From Siphonodentalium dalli (Eukaryota > Mollusca > Scaphopoda > Gadilida > Siphonodentaliidae), in NCBI GenBank assembly GCA_032622095.1, contig CP136068.1:9715729-9779728 (forward strand): a stretch of 64,000 nt of DNA, in the 5' to 3' direction. Below are positions 36,428-47,399 of the stretch, piece by piece. A model generated the notes under the pieces. The model had not been told where the DNA came from, did not search any database, and saw only the letters and a program-made list of their open reading frames with translations. Numbering within the stretch: position 1 is the stretch's first letter; each line of letters begins with the position of its first letter. Made by a program: the position numbers and the translations under genes.

Positions 36428-36844
36428 ATGACAGTAAACAGTACTCATCGTGTAAGCTCTGGGTGGTCGGAGTGTTCGAAAGTAATCCCCGGACGTTGGT
36501 CCATTCCGTGTCGGCAAGAAGAAACCGACCACTGGGGTAATCTTCGTCTCTGGCTAGCCTTCACCCAGGAGTCAATTGCATATTTCTCCTTTAACGTAGC
36601 TTTCAACTCAGACAGTTTTACAGTGTTGCTCAGTTCAGCAACAAAACTCCCCATCTCGGGGCGAGTTCCGCCCCGAAATGACAACCTACACGCTGTTTCT
36701 AGCAGCATATCGGTAAACACGCGAAATTTATGGGAATCCAATTTCGATGCAATGGACTTGACACTAATTAGGAATCTACACTTCGGACAACCGCAGCAAA
36801 TAATGACCGGAAAGATAAAGAGCACCGTATACAAACGAATATAA
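36428..36844. other. Overlapping opposite-strand open frames, uncharacterised
   Basis: A + frame of 138 codons and a - frame of 129 codons (36445-36834) cover the same DNA, which is less AT-rich than its surroundings. The minus translation looks more protein-like. It starts MYTVLFIFPVIICCGCPKC (hydrophobic) and continues with alternating hydrophobic and charged segments such as FTDMLLETACRLSF and VKLSELKATLKEKYAIDSW. I recognise no family for either. It lies in the middle of the foldback element, so it may be captured host sequence or a relic of the element's own gene. Confidence 0.35.
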
Positions 36845-38097
36845 TCGGACTAAGTCCTATAAGAGTGTGCATCAGATTGGATCCCATATAAAATTCATGA
36901 TATTATGATCTATTATGACCAAATGAGTAACCAAACCGCAATATTTCACCCGAAATGAAATCCGTTTATATAAATACATGAATCCGGAATCCAGCTTAAT
37001 TTGTGTTTGAATCCGGCGTACGGGTCCAAAATGGGTCGAATCCGGCGTACGAAAGGGGGGGGAGGGGCCCTCATAATACACCTGTCACGTGTCATTGTCT
37101 GATGTCCTGGCGCGAAAACACATTTTGACAGTCAATATATAACGCGCCAATGTTTCGCGCCTGGTGTCACAGGTCCACAGAACACAAATTTCCAAAGGCA
37201 GCCATTTTGTCCGGGTGCACTATGAGTACTATCTATAGTTCATATGCAACACAATATATAACGAAGAAGTAATGTATAATACTGTATATACGCTCTAAAT
37301 ATTTATGGAGGTATATATCTGTCCATATGTATGTTTTCAAATCGGCATTCGTGTTAATTCAGTCTTTGTGTATTTATTTAATTTTTATAACTATATATTG
37401 TGTTGCATAAGAACTATAAATAATACTCATGGCAGACCCAGACAAAATGGCTACCTTTGGGAAATTTCACTTTGCTTCCGGGTTTATGAAACTGAATTTT
37501 TCAATAAATACGAGAGATACGATGCCGTGATGTAGCGTGATTGGTTTGGGTGGGTCAGTAGACAATTCCGCTGCTAATGATGTATAATATATATATTCTA
37601 CTAACCGTTGATTGTGTTTTTTGAAGCCCAAGTCGGTGTAAAAATCGAACTTTTTGACCCAGTTTAGCGGATATCATCTCGAACGAGTGATATTTTACAG
37701 TCGGTTTGCGTCAGACCTGTGCTCATAACCAGAGTTTTCTTAACCAATTTTTACAGGGGATACATCAAATTGAAGAGTAATAACATATCTTTCTAACTAT
37801 ATATGAGGCATTTATGTTACAAAAGTTATTTTGGTGTATTTTAACCTGATTGTGGACATTGTAAAAATAATAAAAAATTAGGCCGGGCCAAGTTGGATAC
37901 CTTTCTATAGGATTAAGTATTATTGGGGGTGGGGTAAATTTTTATTCTGGGGACCTGTGACTGGTGTAGCATTCTGTAGTCGAAGCAGACACCATACCTG
38001 TGCCTGTGACATTAACTCGAGCGTATCTGAGCGGTGGCATGCGCGCGGACATTCCGGACACGCGTATGTCATGTCATCGTGTGATACCGTGCGATTA
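36845..38097. other. Foldback interior, right side
   Basis: Contains the right inner inverted repeat (36978-37077), a GCGCGAAA/TTTCGCGC pair at ~37111-37160, and otherwise no gene. Confidence 0.5.
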
Positions 38098-38167
38098 AAA
38101 GTTTTCTCCCTGGGAGATAAGTTAATTCTCGGGAGATAAGTTATCTCCCTGGGAGAAAAGTTAATTC
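38098..38167. repeat. Palindromic array, right arm, part 1
   Basis: Units of GGGAGATAAGTTATCTCCC type in the orientation opposite to 34445-34648. The array is cut at ...GTTAATTC by the LTR element and resumes after it. Confidence 0.9.
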
Positions 38168-38596
38168 TGTGAGGTAATGGACACAGATATATATAGGTAC
38201 AAGTCTTTATTACGTCGTGAATAAGATACAAGCAGTGTATACAAATATGACAATCGATGATCCTAGTGTTAGAATAGTCGAGCCTCTAAGTATTAGAGGC
38301 TCGGAAGTGGAATAGGAAAAGCATGATATCTTGGGGAATTGTATGTACTTATATACCATTTGGGTGAATACATAATGAGGTGTTTGGTAATACACATCGG
38401 GATTGGTCCCGCTGTTATGGTAATTTCCTATGACCATATTTGGGGAGCCTTCTTCATTGTGTGTAGGTCTTGTTAGGGAGTAATACGTGTGATGTTTCTT
38501 TCCTTAAGGAAGCGAACACGGATATTCGAGTTTGGGGTATATATGTCATTGAATAAAGTTATGGGAATATAATGGGGCATGTGTAGTTATGTCACA
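38168..38596. repeat. LTR, left copy
   Basis: 429 bp, about 15 differences from the right copy by eye (roughly 96-97% identical). It contains TATATATA near the left end, GAATAAAG near 38551, and on the minus strand GTAATAAAGACTTG about 40 bp from the end. Either strand thus offers a possible poly(A) signal. Confidence 0.9.
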
Positions 38597-40080
38597 TACC
38601 TCCCATACCACGGAAGATTTTCGGCTTAGTTGAAAATCTTTAGTTCTACCAAAAGAAGGGACATAATGGGGTTGTATGATATGTTGATCTGGTTAGCTTG
38701 ATTGAAGGACAATGCTATATACATAGTTATAAGTAACATATAGCAGATTGGTAATAGACGTACATATAATAACAATGCAATCAATAATAAAATGGTGAAA
38801 TCAATTATGATGAGAGACCATTCGTTTTTACCATTGCTGTAAATGTTTGCACATATTTATAATTTTAGATATGAAAGTGTTCGGGTCAAGTTGACCTTTT
38901 GGCTGGAGTCTAGCGTATTGGTTTGGTGATTTATCTTGTCTGTTAAGAACACGTGTGTTTATGAGATGGTGCTCGAGGCATGTTAATTGATCTGTTTCTT
39001 GACAGGTGAAAGCGACTTTGATATATTTGGCTAATTAATAGCGATGCTTATATTTCACAGCCTATCGTGTCATAATAGCGTTGCTTTATTGCAGCTGTTC
39101 AGACATTTTCGCAGTAACGATATAGTTGGGGTAGAAATATGCCCCTTATGGAAAATGATGTGGTGAAGTATATAAGTATATATATAATTAAATGAATTTG
39201 GAGCGCGCGTGTTTGACATATATCATATCGACGATAGCCGAACTAATTGGCATTTGCTAGTAGCTTTCAATTTTATTAATATTATATACGAATGTCGCGT
39301 CCTTTAGTCTTATCGAACCCATGTGTGATGAGTCATATAAGTCTGGCTGTATAGGTGAAGTTGCGTGTGTTTATATGTAAAAGGGGGTATGCCTTTATAT
39401 AAATAAAAAATATTGTCATTGCATGGTGATCTATATCGGTAGCATTGTATATGAATGGTAATTGTATGTCCATATTTAGTTGTATTGATATATTTGAACA
39501 AAATGTGTTCCTGACATGATATTTTGTTCCTGGACAAATTATATCGGAAATTTGTATTCCGTTGTCCTAGTGGAACAACATGATGATTGTACGAGTGTGG
39601 GATTTGGATGAAGAAACTTGAAGCTTCTTTATACGTGGGTTCTATACATCGTTTCGCCTTAATGAATAGTAATGGTAGTATGAACTGATATTGGACATGT
39701 GGTTAATTTGAGTTATAGGATCCGATATAGGGCCTATATTAATATGTTATTAATGACAGTTAATCATTGGGAAGTATATATGACAATGATATATGGGGTA
39801 GGGAAGAATATGATAAATATTGCTTAAGGACAGACAATATTTGTGTCGTTTGGGATAAAGTGCACATGGTGAGCCTATTTTGGCACTGTACATGCACATG
39901 TTGGTAAGCGGCGGGATTGGGTGAAGTTTGTACGTGAATTTCGTGTTCACGTGTATTGGATTTTTGTTTATGCACGATATATATGCGTGTGGGGTCCGTG
40001 TATTGCGCGTTACATGTATGTAAGAGTGAGCTTCAGTTAGCTCTGTTCATGTATCTGGGATTTTTATGCACGATTGTGCA

Positions 40081-40370
40081 CTGTGTGTTCTGAGCTATAC
40101 ATGTTAAGTTAACTGGGTCTTGATTGGCCGTTAACATGTACGTTGTATTTGGAGATTTTCTTGTGGAAGGGCGTTCGGGTGTTATGGGAATTGGATGGGG
40201 AATGGTATATGAGGATTTGATGGGTAACTGTGTACACACGTTTGTCGTGTGTTATAGGTTACATGTTAAGTTAATTAGGCCTTGATTGGCCGTTAACATG
40301 TACGTTATTGGGGATTTCTCGTGGAAGGGCGTTCGAGTGTTATGGAAATTGGATGGGGAATTGTATCTCA
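40081..40370. repeat. Tandem duplication inside the LTR element
   Basis: Two ~110-bp copies start ACATGTTAAGTTAA (40098 and 40261) and share CTTGATTGGCCGTTAACATG, GTGGAAGGGCGTTCG and TTGGATGGGGAA. CATGTTAA...TTAACATG also makes each copy internally palindromic. Confidence 0.8.
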
Positions 40371-41059
40371 CTAGATATGTGGGGGAGGGGGTGTGATAAG
40401 CGTACTAAATCGTTATGGAAGGTTCACCTATCGGTGTTCATGTCATAATAATTGGTTTGTGTGGGTTGCTTGAGTTTGACATTATGATACACTTGTGATG
40501 TTGTGAACCTTGGTTAATTGTTTTATCTAGATAGGGCTATTGAATTTAGTGAATAACTATGGATAATTTTGGCTATTTTGTGACGGATATAAATTTTCTG
40601 GATAATGGTTTGTTTATGTGATTACTGATTAGTTTATGTAGCAAGATTCTTATTTATTGATATGATACCAGGGTAACATATTTTTTTATTGCATTTATTT
40701 TTTGTTGAGATGAGCAAATTGTTCGCATGTCGCTGTTTCTAGGCGTGTTACTATTTTAAGAGATGATCAATCTCTTAATATTGAATATAACACCTTCTGG
40801 GCTTTATCCGATACGAAATTCCATGTGTACACGTGCGCGCAGTGCACACTGGACTTGCTAGTATTGAGTTATAATCTGATTATTAAATGATGTCTAGTGT
40901 GTTAATTTACAATTGGACATTATGTGTAGAATTAGATGCCTCGACGAGATATTGCTTGAGAGCGGGTGAAATAAAATTTTGTGGGGGAAGGGGGGTGTGG
41001 GGGCGGGGGGAGTCTAATGGTGACTTTCATATTAGGATTGGGAAATACTGAATATCTGG

Positions 41060-41405
41060 GTGATGCGTGCCGTGGTTAATATTCCACACGCCATATAATA
41101 AAAGGCGTTTAGTGGCAGTTTTAGGGTGTCATGACCTCAAATAAGGTCGGACGAATGTCTGTAAAATGTGGTATGGAATGGGGAAAGTGTTGTTAATGTG
41201 AGATATGCCGTGGTTTATGTTCCAATCGCTCTATAATAAAGAGAGTTTGTGGCGGTATTTATGGTTTCATTGCCTCAAATAAGGTCGGACAACTGTCCGT
41301 AAAATGAGGTAGGGATTGGGGAATGGGTAGTTGACGGGAGAAATACCGTGGCTTATGCACCAATCGCTCTATAATAAAGAGCGTTTTTGTGGCGGGTTTT
41401 TAGGG
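41060..41405. repeat. Three-copy ~140-bp tandem repeat inside the LTR element
   Basis: Each copy has TGCCGTGG, then a TATAATAAA(G)AGCGTTT block and CTCAAATAAGGTCGGAC. The copies start near 41065, 41207 and 41345, and the third lacks the end. A related word, AATATATAAAGAGCGC, occurs near 41525. Confidence 0.8.
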
Positions 41406-44400
41406 TTCTTTTTTGTTTTGTTATATTAAAGTTGTGTCTTATTATTGGTGATAGAGATGATATATGTATATGATGCACTTCGCGTATAATTGTGTTTAAT
41501 ATATTAAGCACATGATTGCACTTAATATATAAAGAGCGCTATTGTAGCAGTAGGTTCGTGGGATATTTGACATGTTTACATGGGGGGGGGGGGTCTGCGC
41601 GTTATGATATATGTGACTAATGATTATGTTGTGGAAATAATAGGGTGAGTATGTGATTATTAGCACATTAGGTGCATATAAAGTGTTTCATGGGTGGTTG
41701 AGAGTGTTCAATGTATGTAGTTAACTGGTGCGCATCGTATGATTGTGTACTTATGTCTGACATTTTTGCAGTCTCGTTTTGGGCATAATTCGTCGCTTAT
41801 GAATTGATTTCTAATGAAATCATAATTTCGCGATTATCGGCGTAAGGGAGGGTGGTGCGATAATGCTTTAGCGAATGGTTGGTGAGATGCAGTGATTTGA
41901 GGTAGGTGTATAATCCTACCGTTATTGTTATGTTATTAATCGAACATTGCGAGTAAAGGTATCGTGTGTCGTGCCTTAGCGCAATCAGTATATATATATT
42001 TACACGAGCAATTTGTCAGACATCTGACTGGCTTAAAGTATATGCGCTCGTATTGCATTGACCTAATAATCATGAGAACGAGTTTTGTTATCATGAAGAT
42101 GAGTACTCTATACTCTACAATTATTAAATATGTCAATGTGATATCTGAGTAGACACTATGACTTAGTGTATACATATATTATAATCGTTTTATCAGCGAC
42201 GTATATTTGCGTTCATGGTTTGATTACGGGGTTGATCAGTTATGAATATGTCATTAATGACAATAAATTGTTGGCGTGTATATATTACAATGATATGTGG
42301 AGTATACACTCTTAACTTCGTGTATACATGTATCCAACCGTTTGATTCACGGGTTGGTCAGTTGTGAAGATATTTATGAATAATATAAATGAATTATTGG
42401 ATTGTTGCTCTGTCTATAATGACCTTGATATTGCTTTTAAGAGCAAATGTCGTCTCAGTGCACACTGATGAATGTCCTAAAATCGTAGGTACACCGTATA
42501 GAAGATATGCTTAGGACTAACAGTATCTGGTTAGTTAGTTTAAATATAAGTTAGCTAATGTTTGTTTAAAAGTTTAATTTGTTTTCCTGTATATTGGTCG
42601 GGGGTAATATTTGTGATTTAAAAAAATGCTAGTGTTAAAGGGTTAATTAATTAATATAAAATCGGTAAGCCATTTTGGGAATCAATATTAATTTCCATGT
42701 GATTTTACAATTATTCCTCGGGTTTGAAGACGGTAAGTTACTAACGTTTGTGTGAATGTATCTATTCTTGAATTATAATGGGTAATTTCGAATAAACTAA
42801 AATTTTAAATAGACATGTGAAGTATGGCATTGATCACGTGATCTGCCATAATGGGTTGGTATCCTACAGTCTTTCTGTGGGTAACATCCTTAGCATTCAA
42901 AGCGAATCGCTGACATAAACGGAGCCTGGTGGTGAATTGATGGGTAACACGTGATTGCATTGGCATAAAATGGAGCCGAGTTTCGAACGTATTCTCTGCA
43001 TGATTGTGTGAGACCCATTTAGCACTTGTAACTAATTGCTATGAATCTAATGAGAAAGATGATACTTGAAAGCATCGGCATGTTAAATTGGCCGGGTCCC
43101 TGTATATGACGAGGGAGAAAATCGTACGGAACGAATAATAGATCATTAGTAGTGTGTCATGCTTTATATATATAAACATTTATGCGATTTCTCGTAGGCA
43201 GAATTTGATGGGTTAGCTTGACTTAGGTTTCTCCTATTCTATTATGTTCGTGATTTTATGGGGGGGGGCTCTCCCAATTGAATGCAATTGCGCGTGATAG
43301 GCGCCGTGGGGTTAAACTGATAAGTCACTACTCAGGTGCTATGCCGACCTGGGTAATGTTGCATTCTACTAAGTTTGGGGAAAATTTCAACAAAATGTAC
43401 GATATAACTCCATAACAAATATCATTTAACTATGATCAATTGTAAATATTCACATTACGATTGGGGACGCAACTTTATATGTCAGCGAGAAACTATTACA
43501 AATGATTTCGCCATTGAGGGACATTTTAATTGATTAATTTATACGGATGGTGATGTGTGTGCTGGTCGAGCGAAGGGGGGGGGGGTAATACTTAATTTTG
43601 GGGTCGGGGTATGTATAGATGAGGCATCTAGATGGATACGGGACTGTGCTTGATATATATGCGTGTGCTTTGCGGTCGTGCGTGTGCTATGTCGCTGATT
43701 ATATTATTGAGTCAAGCATATTTAAAGCAATGAAGAAGTAACTGAGTTCCTGATTTCCATAATTTTTATCGATATATGTATATATATACTCAAATTGAAA
43801 GCATATCGCGAATGCGGATATAAAATATTGTAAGTGATAGTATCAAAATTAGTTTCTTCTGAGATATTTGTCTGTATATACTTTTGAAGTTATGACTTCA
43901 GACCAACAGGAGTTTGCCATATGGAAAACCCATTAGGATTTAGAACGCTAATGTGGCAGATGCCAAAAGCAGTTATTGACAGACTGGCATGAGCCGTGAA
44001 TAATCAATTGGTCAAAGACGCTATGTGTCAGTCGTTACCGGAGGATCTATATTACATGTTTATTAGGTTTAATTGCTTCGGCGTTATGACTCAACGTACA
44101 CCTGTTATCGAGAATTGAATTAGAGATTTGGGAAACGAGACAGTGCCCTGTTTGATATATATGCTAAATGACCATGCCACTGGCATGGGTCAATATGTTC
44201 GCTTTTTGGCAAGTTCATGCCGTGAGATGACAGGGTGCCTGTCTCTATTTCTAAGGGGTGGGATGGGAGAAGTTGTCGTTTTGTCTGCCTTTGTAAAACC
44301 TGTTTTATATAATACTAATAACAATCATGTACAATATCTAAAATTAGTGATTGTGAGGTATTGAAGTGACCATAAGTTATATCTAGATATGTAATGCCTC

Positions 44401-45670
44401 GTATCGCATTCTAACTGCATGATACGGATATGTTTCAATGGTGGCTAAATGTTTGCCGAATGTTTTGTTTTGAAGTTAGTTTGCATTATAACGCAACTAA
44501 TTTGTATTTATTTAATTTGTGTTTAATATGAATTACGCCTTATTAAATTTAATTTTAATGTGAAACGTTGAACGTTATCTACCTGCTTTATTGCATGTGA
44601 ATGATATGATGCGTGAATATGTTGCGTATCTCGTGGAAGGTTGTTTAATACATTAAAGTAAAATGCAGTTCGCGTGTTAGTTGTGTCCAGTTGGCAGGTT
44701 AGATGTTTTAATGCGGTGGTTTAAATGAAGAGCGTTTCTGGTTGCATTAATTATATTGTTTTTTTTTTTGCATGGTGCCCCTGTGTTGTCGATGGGCGGT
44801 GTATGGTTCGATATAATTAAAAGAGTTTAATGGAGAATAATTTGTTTTCTTGGATTGTATTTAACGCGAATTATCACAATATGTACGGCTTTTATGTACA
44901 TTGTTTGGCGGTTAAATGTTGTGTAAGTGTATATTGTTGTATAATTAAGGTGTCTTTGTTTTTGTTCCAACGCGTGTGCATGGCTGAAATGTGGAAATGA
45001 GTGTTTCAATGGGTGTGCAAAGTGTATGTGGCAGCAATGATAAAGTGAACGGTCACTCACCAGATTTCCAAGAATAATGATGTGCATGAATCTGTAGAGA
45101 TGAATGTCTATACTGGAACTGGTAGGTGAGCTAACGAATGTTTTGTAGATGTGAGTTTGTGGGTGACCAAAGTGTGTCCGGAACCGTGTGTGCATGTTTA
45201 TATGCGGAGAACATGTAGTCTGTGGCTGGATCTGTGTCCGCGAAATGTGTGAGTGTTTATTGTTGGATTAACGGTGTAATCTAGCTGTGGTTGATGAAAC
45301 TCTGTTCGAGACGTACTGAATGGTTATAGCTGGAGAATCGCCGTGGACTGTATAGTTGAAGAAGCTGTGTCCGAGCATGTGGCGAAAACTTGAGATATTT
45401 ATGTAGGAGAAGTGTGGTTGAAATTGTACGTGTCTGTGAGTAATGTCGTATTTTCGATAATTCTAAACGCGAGAATATTGGAGATCACGGGATCTGTCAA
45501 TGTCACCAGGCTGTGTTCCCGTGGTTGTGTCGTGGTTGAGATTGTCTGGTTTGTTGGCCGTTGATTGATGCGTTCGTCTAGTATGTATCTTGGCAATGGT
45601 CCTCTAGTAGCTGAGACTTCAAGCTGTGTAGAAGTGAGACGCAGAACTGTTCACGGTACCATTAATACTA

Positions 45671-46100
45671 TGTGAGGTAATGGATACATTGATATATATA
45701 GGTACAAGTCTTTATTACGTCGTGAATAAGATACAAGCAGTGTATACAAATATGACAATCGATGATCCTAGTGTTAGAATAGTCGAGCCTCTACGTATTA
45801 GAGGCTCGGAAGTGGAATAGGAAAAGCATGATATATTGGGGAATTGTATTTACTTATATACCATTTGGGTGAATACATAATGAGGTGTTTGGTAATACCC
45901 ATCGTGATTGGTCCCGCTGTTATGGTCATTTCCTATGACCATATTTGGGGGTCTTCTTCATTGTGTGTAGGTCTTGTTAGGGAGTAAGACGTGTGAGGTT
46001 TCTTTCCTTAAGGAACCGAACACGGATATTCGAGTTTGGGGTATATATGTCCTTGAATCAAGTTATGGGAATATAATGGGGCATGTGTAGTTATGTCACA
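45671..46100. repeat. LTR, right copy
   Basis: 430-bp partner of 38168-38596 with the same TGTGAGG and GTCACA ends. The copy of GAATAAAG seen in the left LTR reads GAATCAAG here. Confidence 0.9.
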
Positions 46101-46325
46101 ATTCCCGGGAGAAAAGTGTTCTCCCAGGGAGCTAAGTTAATTCCCGGGAGAAAAGTTTTCTCCTGGGTTATAAGTTATCTCCCTGGGAGAAAAGTTAATT
46201 CCCGGGAGAACAGTTTTCTCCGTAGGAGATAAGTTTTCTCCCTGAGAGAAAAGTTAATTCCCGGGAGAAAAGTTATCGCCCTGGGAGAACAGTTAATTCC
46301 CGGGAGAAAAGTTATCTCCCAGGTG
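46101..46325. repeat. Palindromic array, right arm, part 2
   Basis: About eleven units of GGGAGAAAAGTTAATTCCC type that continue the array interrupted at 38167. They lead into the terminal AAATATTTTAATGAATATAT segment of the foldback element. Confidence 0.9.
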
Positions 46326-46575
46326 GAAAGTAAAAAAAGAAAGTAAAAAGGAAATATTTTAATGAATATATATAAAAAATTAAATAAAAAAGGAAATATT
46401 TTAATGAATATATAACAAAAATTAAATGGCCCTAATAGTCTTCCGTGTAAAACAGTTTGCGATTACAAAACGTATACCGATAGTTGTACCGTTTGAGATA
46501 GCAACCTCGCTATTTATAAACATATGCGTGCGTTAGATATTAGTATATGACGTGGTATTTGCTCTGTTTTAATAG

Positions 46576-46790
46576 CTTGGATTGATGGCAAGGACAGAGA
46601 TGGAGACGATATCATGCGGACCTGGACTGGTAGCCAAATCCCGTGGACCAGGTGGAGTGGTGCCGATCCCACTGGAGGTTCACAGGATTGCATGGGAATG
46701 TACTACTCAGCAAGTCCTCAGGAGTACAGAATGGTTGATGTCCTGTGCAGCTCAGCCACGGCTGATCGGGTCATTATTTGTGAGGTTTGA
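46576..46790 (+). CDS. PAN-EGF-mucin-CTLD protein, exon 5 (second half of C-type lectin domain, stop)
   Basis: Acceptor CTCTGTTTTAATAG ends at 46575. In phase 1 the exon reads AWIDGKDRDGDDIMRTWTGS, then QIPWTRWSGADPTGGSQDC, MGMYYSASPQEYRMVDVLC and SSATADRVIICEV, then TGA. This is the C-terminal half of a CTLD: WID for the WIG motif, W-x2-W, then the Cys pair DC/VLC and the last Cys IICE. Joined to exon 4 it gives all four core cysteines. The canonical calcium and sugar residues are missing: EPN or QPD reads ADP and WND reads MVD, so calcium-dependent sugar binding is doubtful. The stop lies one residue after the final CE, so this is the last exon. It begins only 122 bp beyond the foldback element's target duplication. 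Confidence 0.85.
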
Positions 46791-47240
46791 ACAGTGACAA
46801 CATGACTGTGTAGGAGTAACATGACTGTTGGCAGTTTGAACATAGTCCATATATAGTTTGTGATATAAACTTATCAACGTATTTCTCATGAAATTGTGCA
46901 TACTACATGATCCGGGGTCACGACACAGATGCTTGGAATTGGGCAGGAAAACCATTCTTCAAATATTCTGTTCCAATAGAAACATTTCACCAGCATATAG
47001 ATAGGATATACCAGAATCGCAACTGGAAATTGTAGGGATGCCATTATAGCTTGGGAGACAAATGAGCGTACCTTGGCCTGGTCAAATGATCAAATTGTCT
47101 TGCTGATTTGGCATGGTGCTGGTTTAAACGTTGGAAGAACTACGCATGTTAGTTCATATCTGAAACATCAGCATTTAAATACACATAAACACGAATTAAA
47201 GATGTAAGGATTCCTTTGGTTTGACAGCATATGTCTACAG
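46791..47240 (+). other. Putative 3' UTR / downstream flank
   Basis: No AATAAA lies close to the stop. The nearest variant is ATTAAA at 47195-47200, and an AATAAA occurs at 47687-47692. Either could serve as the poly(A) signal. Confidence 0.35.
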
Positions 47241-47399
47241 ATCGACAAGGGCGGTGATGGAGACGAAGTTATGCAGACCTTGACAGGAGTTTCCCTCCGA
47301 GATATCAAGCGGGCGGAGCTGATCCCGGCATACATGATTGTATGGGCACGTTCTACTTCATCAACTTCGATTTATATAGATGTATGGTGTGTGTTTGAG
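47241..47399 (+). pseudogene. Decayed duplicate of CTLD exon 5
   Basis: It starts right after a CTACAG acceptor-like site and aligns with exon 5: GGTGATGGAGACGAAGTTAT against GATGGAGACGATATCAT, CAGACCTTGACAGG against CGGACCTGGACTGG, GGCGGAGCTGATCCC against GGTGCCGATCCC, and ATGATTGTATGGGCACG against the exon's GATTGCATGGGAATG. The frame starts IDKGGDGDEVMQTLTG and ends IDVWCVFE. The DC and second Cys are lost and about 50 bp are missing. It is a tandem-duplicated exon no longer under constraint, and it hints at a larger duplicated lectin gene. Confidence 0.65.

Larger units (their letters stand above)
38168..46100. mobile_element. LTR retrotransposon without coding capacity (7.9 kb)
   Basis: Two direct repeats of 429 and 430 bp bound 7,074 bp of internal DNA. 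Each repeat begins TGTGAGG and ends GTCACA, so TG...CA with a 5-bp inverted TGTGA/TCACA. A 4-bp target duplication ATTC flanks the element (38164-38167 and 46101-46104). The surrounding array supplies the empty site, GTTAATTCCCGGG. I find no gag, protease, reverse transcriptase, RNase H or integrase motif on either strand, so it resembles a LARD-type non-autonomous element. Orientation is unresolved. On the minus strand a purine tract TATGGGAGGTA abuts one LTR and TGGTACCGTG lies 8 nt inside the other, which favours minus. The internal + strand is strikingly rich in G and T. Confidence 0.85.
34321..46446. mobile_element. Foldback DNA element (4.2 kb), split by an LTR element
   Basis: The ends are inverted repeats: ACGGAAG, one mismatch, then CTATTAGGGCCATTTAAT, continuing about 120 bp through AATATTTCC and TTTACTTTCCACC with only a few differences. 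They are flanked by a perfect 7-bp direct repeat GTAAAAC (34314-34320 and 46447-46453). With an eighth base the duplication would have one mismatch. Inside each end lies an array of short palindromes (GGGAGAAAACTTTTCTCCC type). Removing the nested LTR element and its duplication leaves about 4.19 kb. No transposase is recognisable, so it is non-autonomous. Terminal repeats built from internal arrays recall Drosophila Foldback or Galileo elements, but the superfamily is unresolved. Confidence 0.8.

Noticed and set aside
44128-44364. 78-codon + frame inside the LTR element as a gag or pol remnant
   Set aside because: No zinc knuckle, protease, RT or integrase motif visible.
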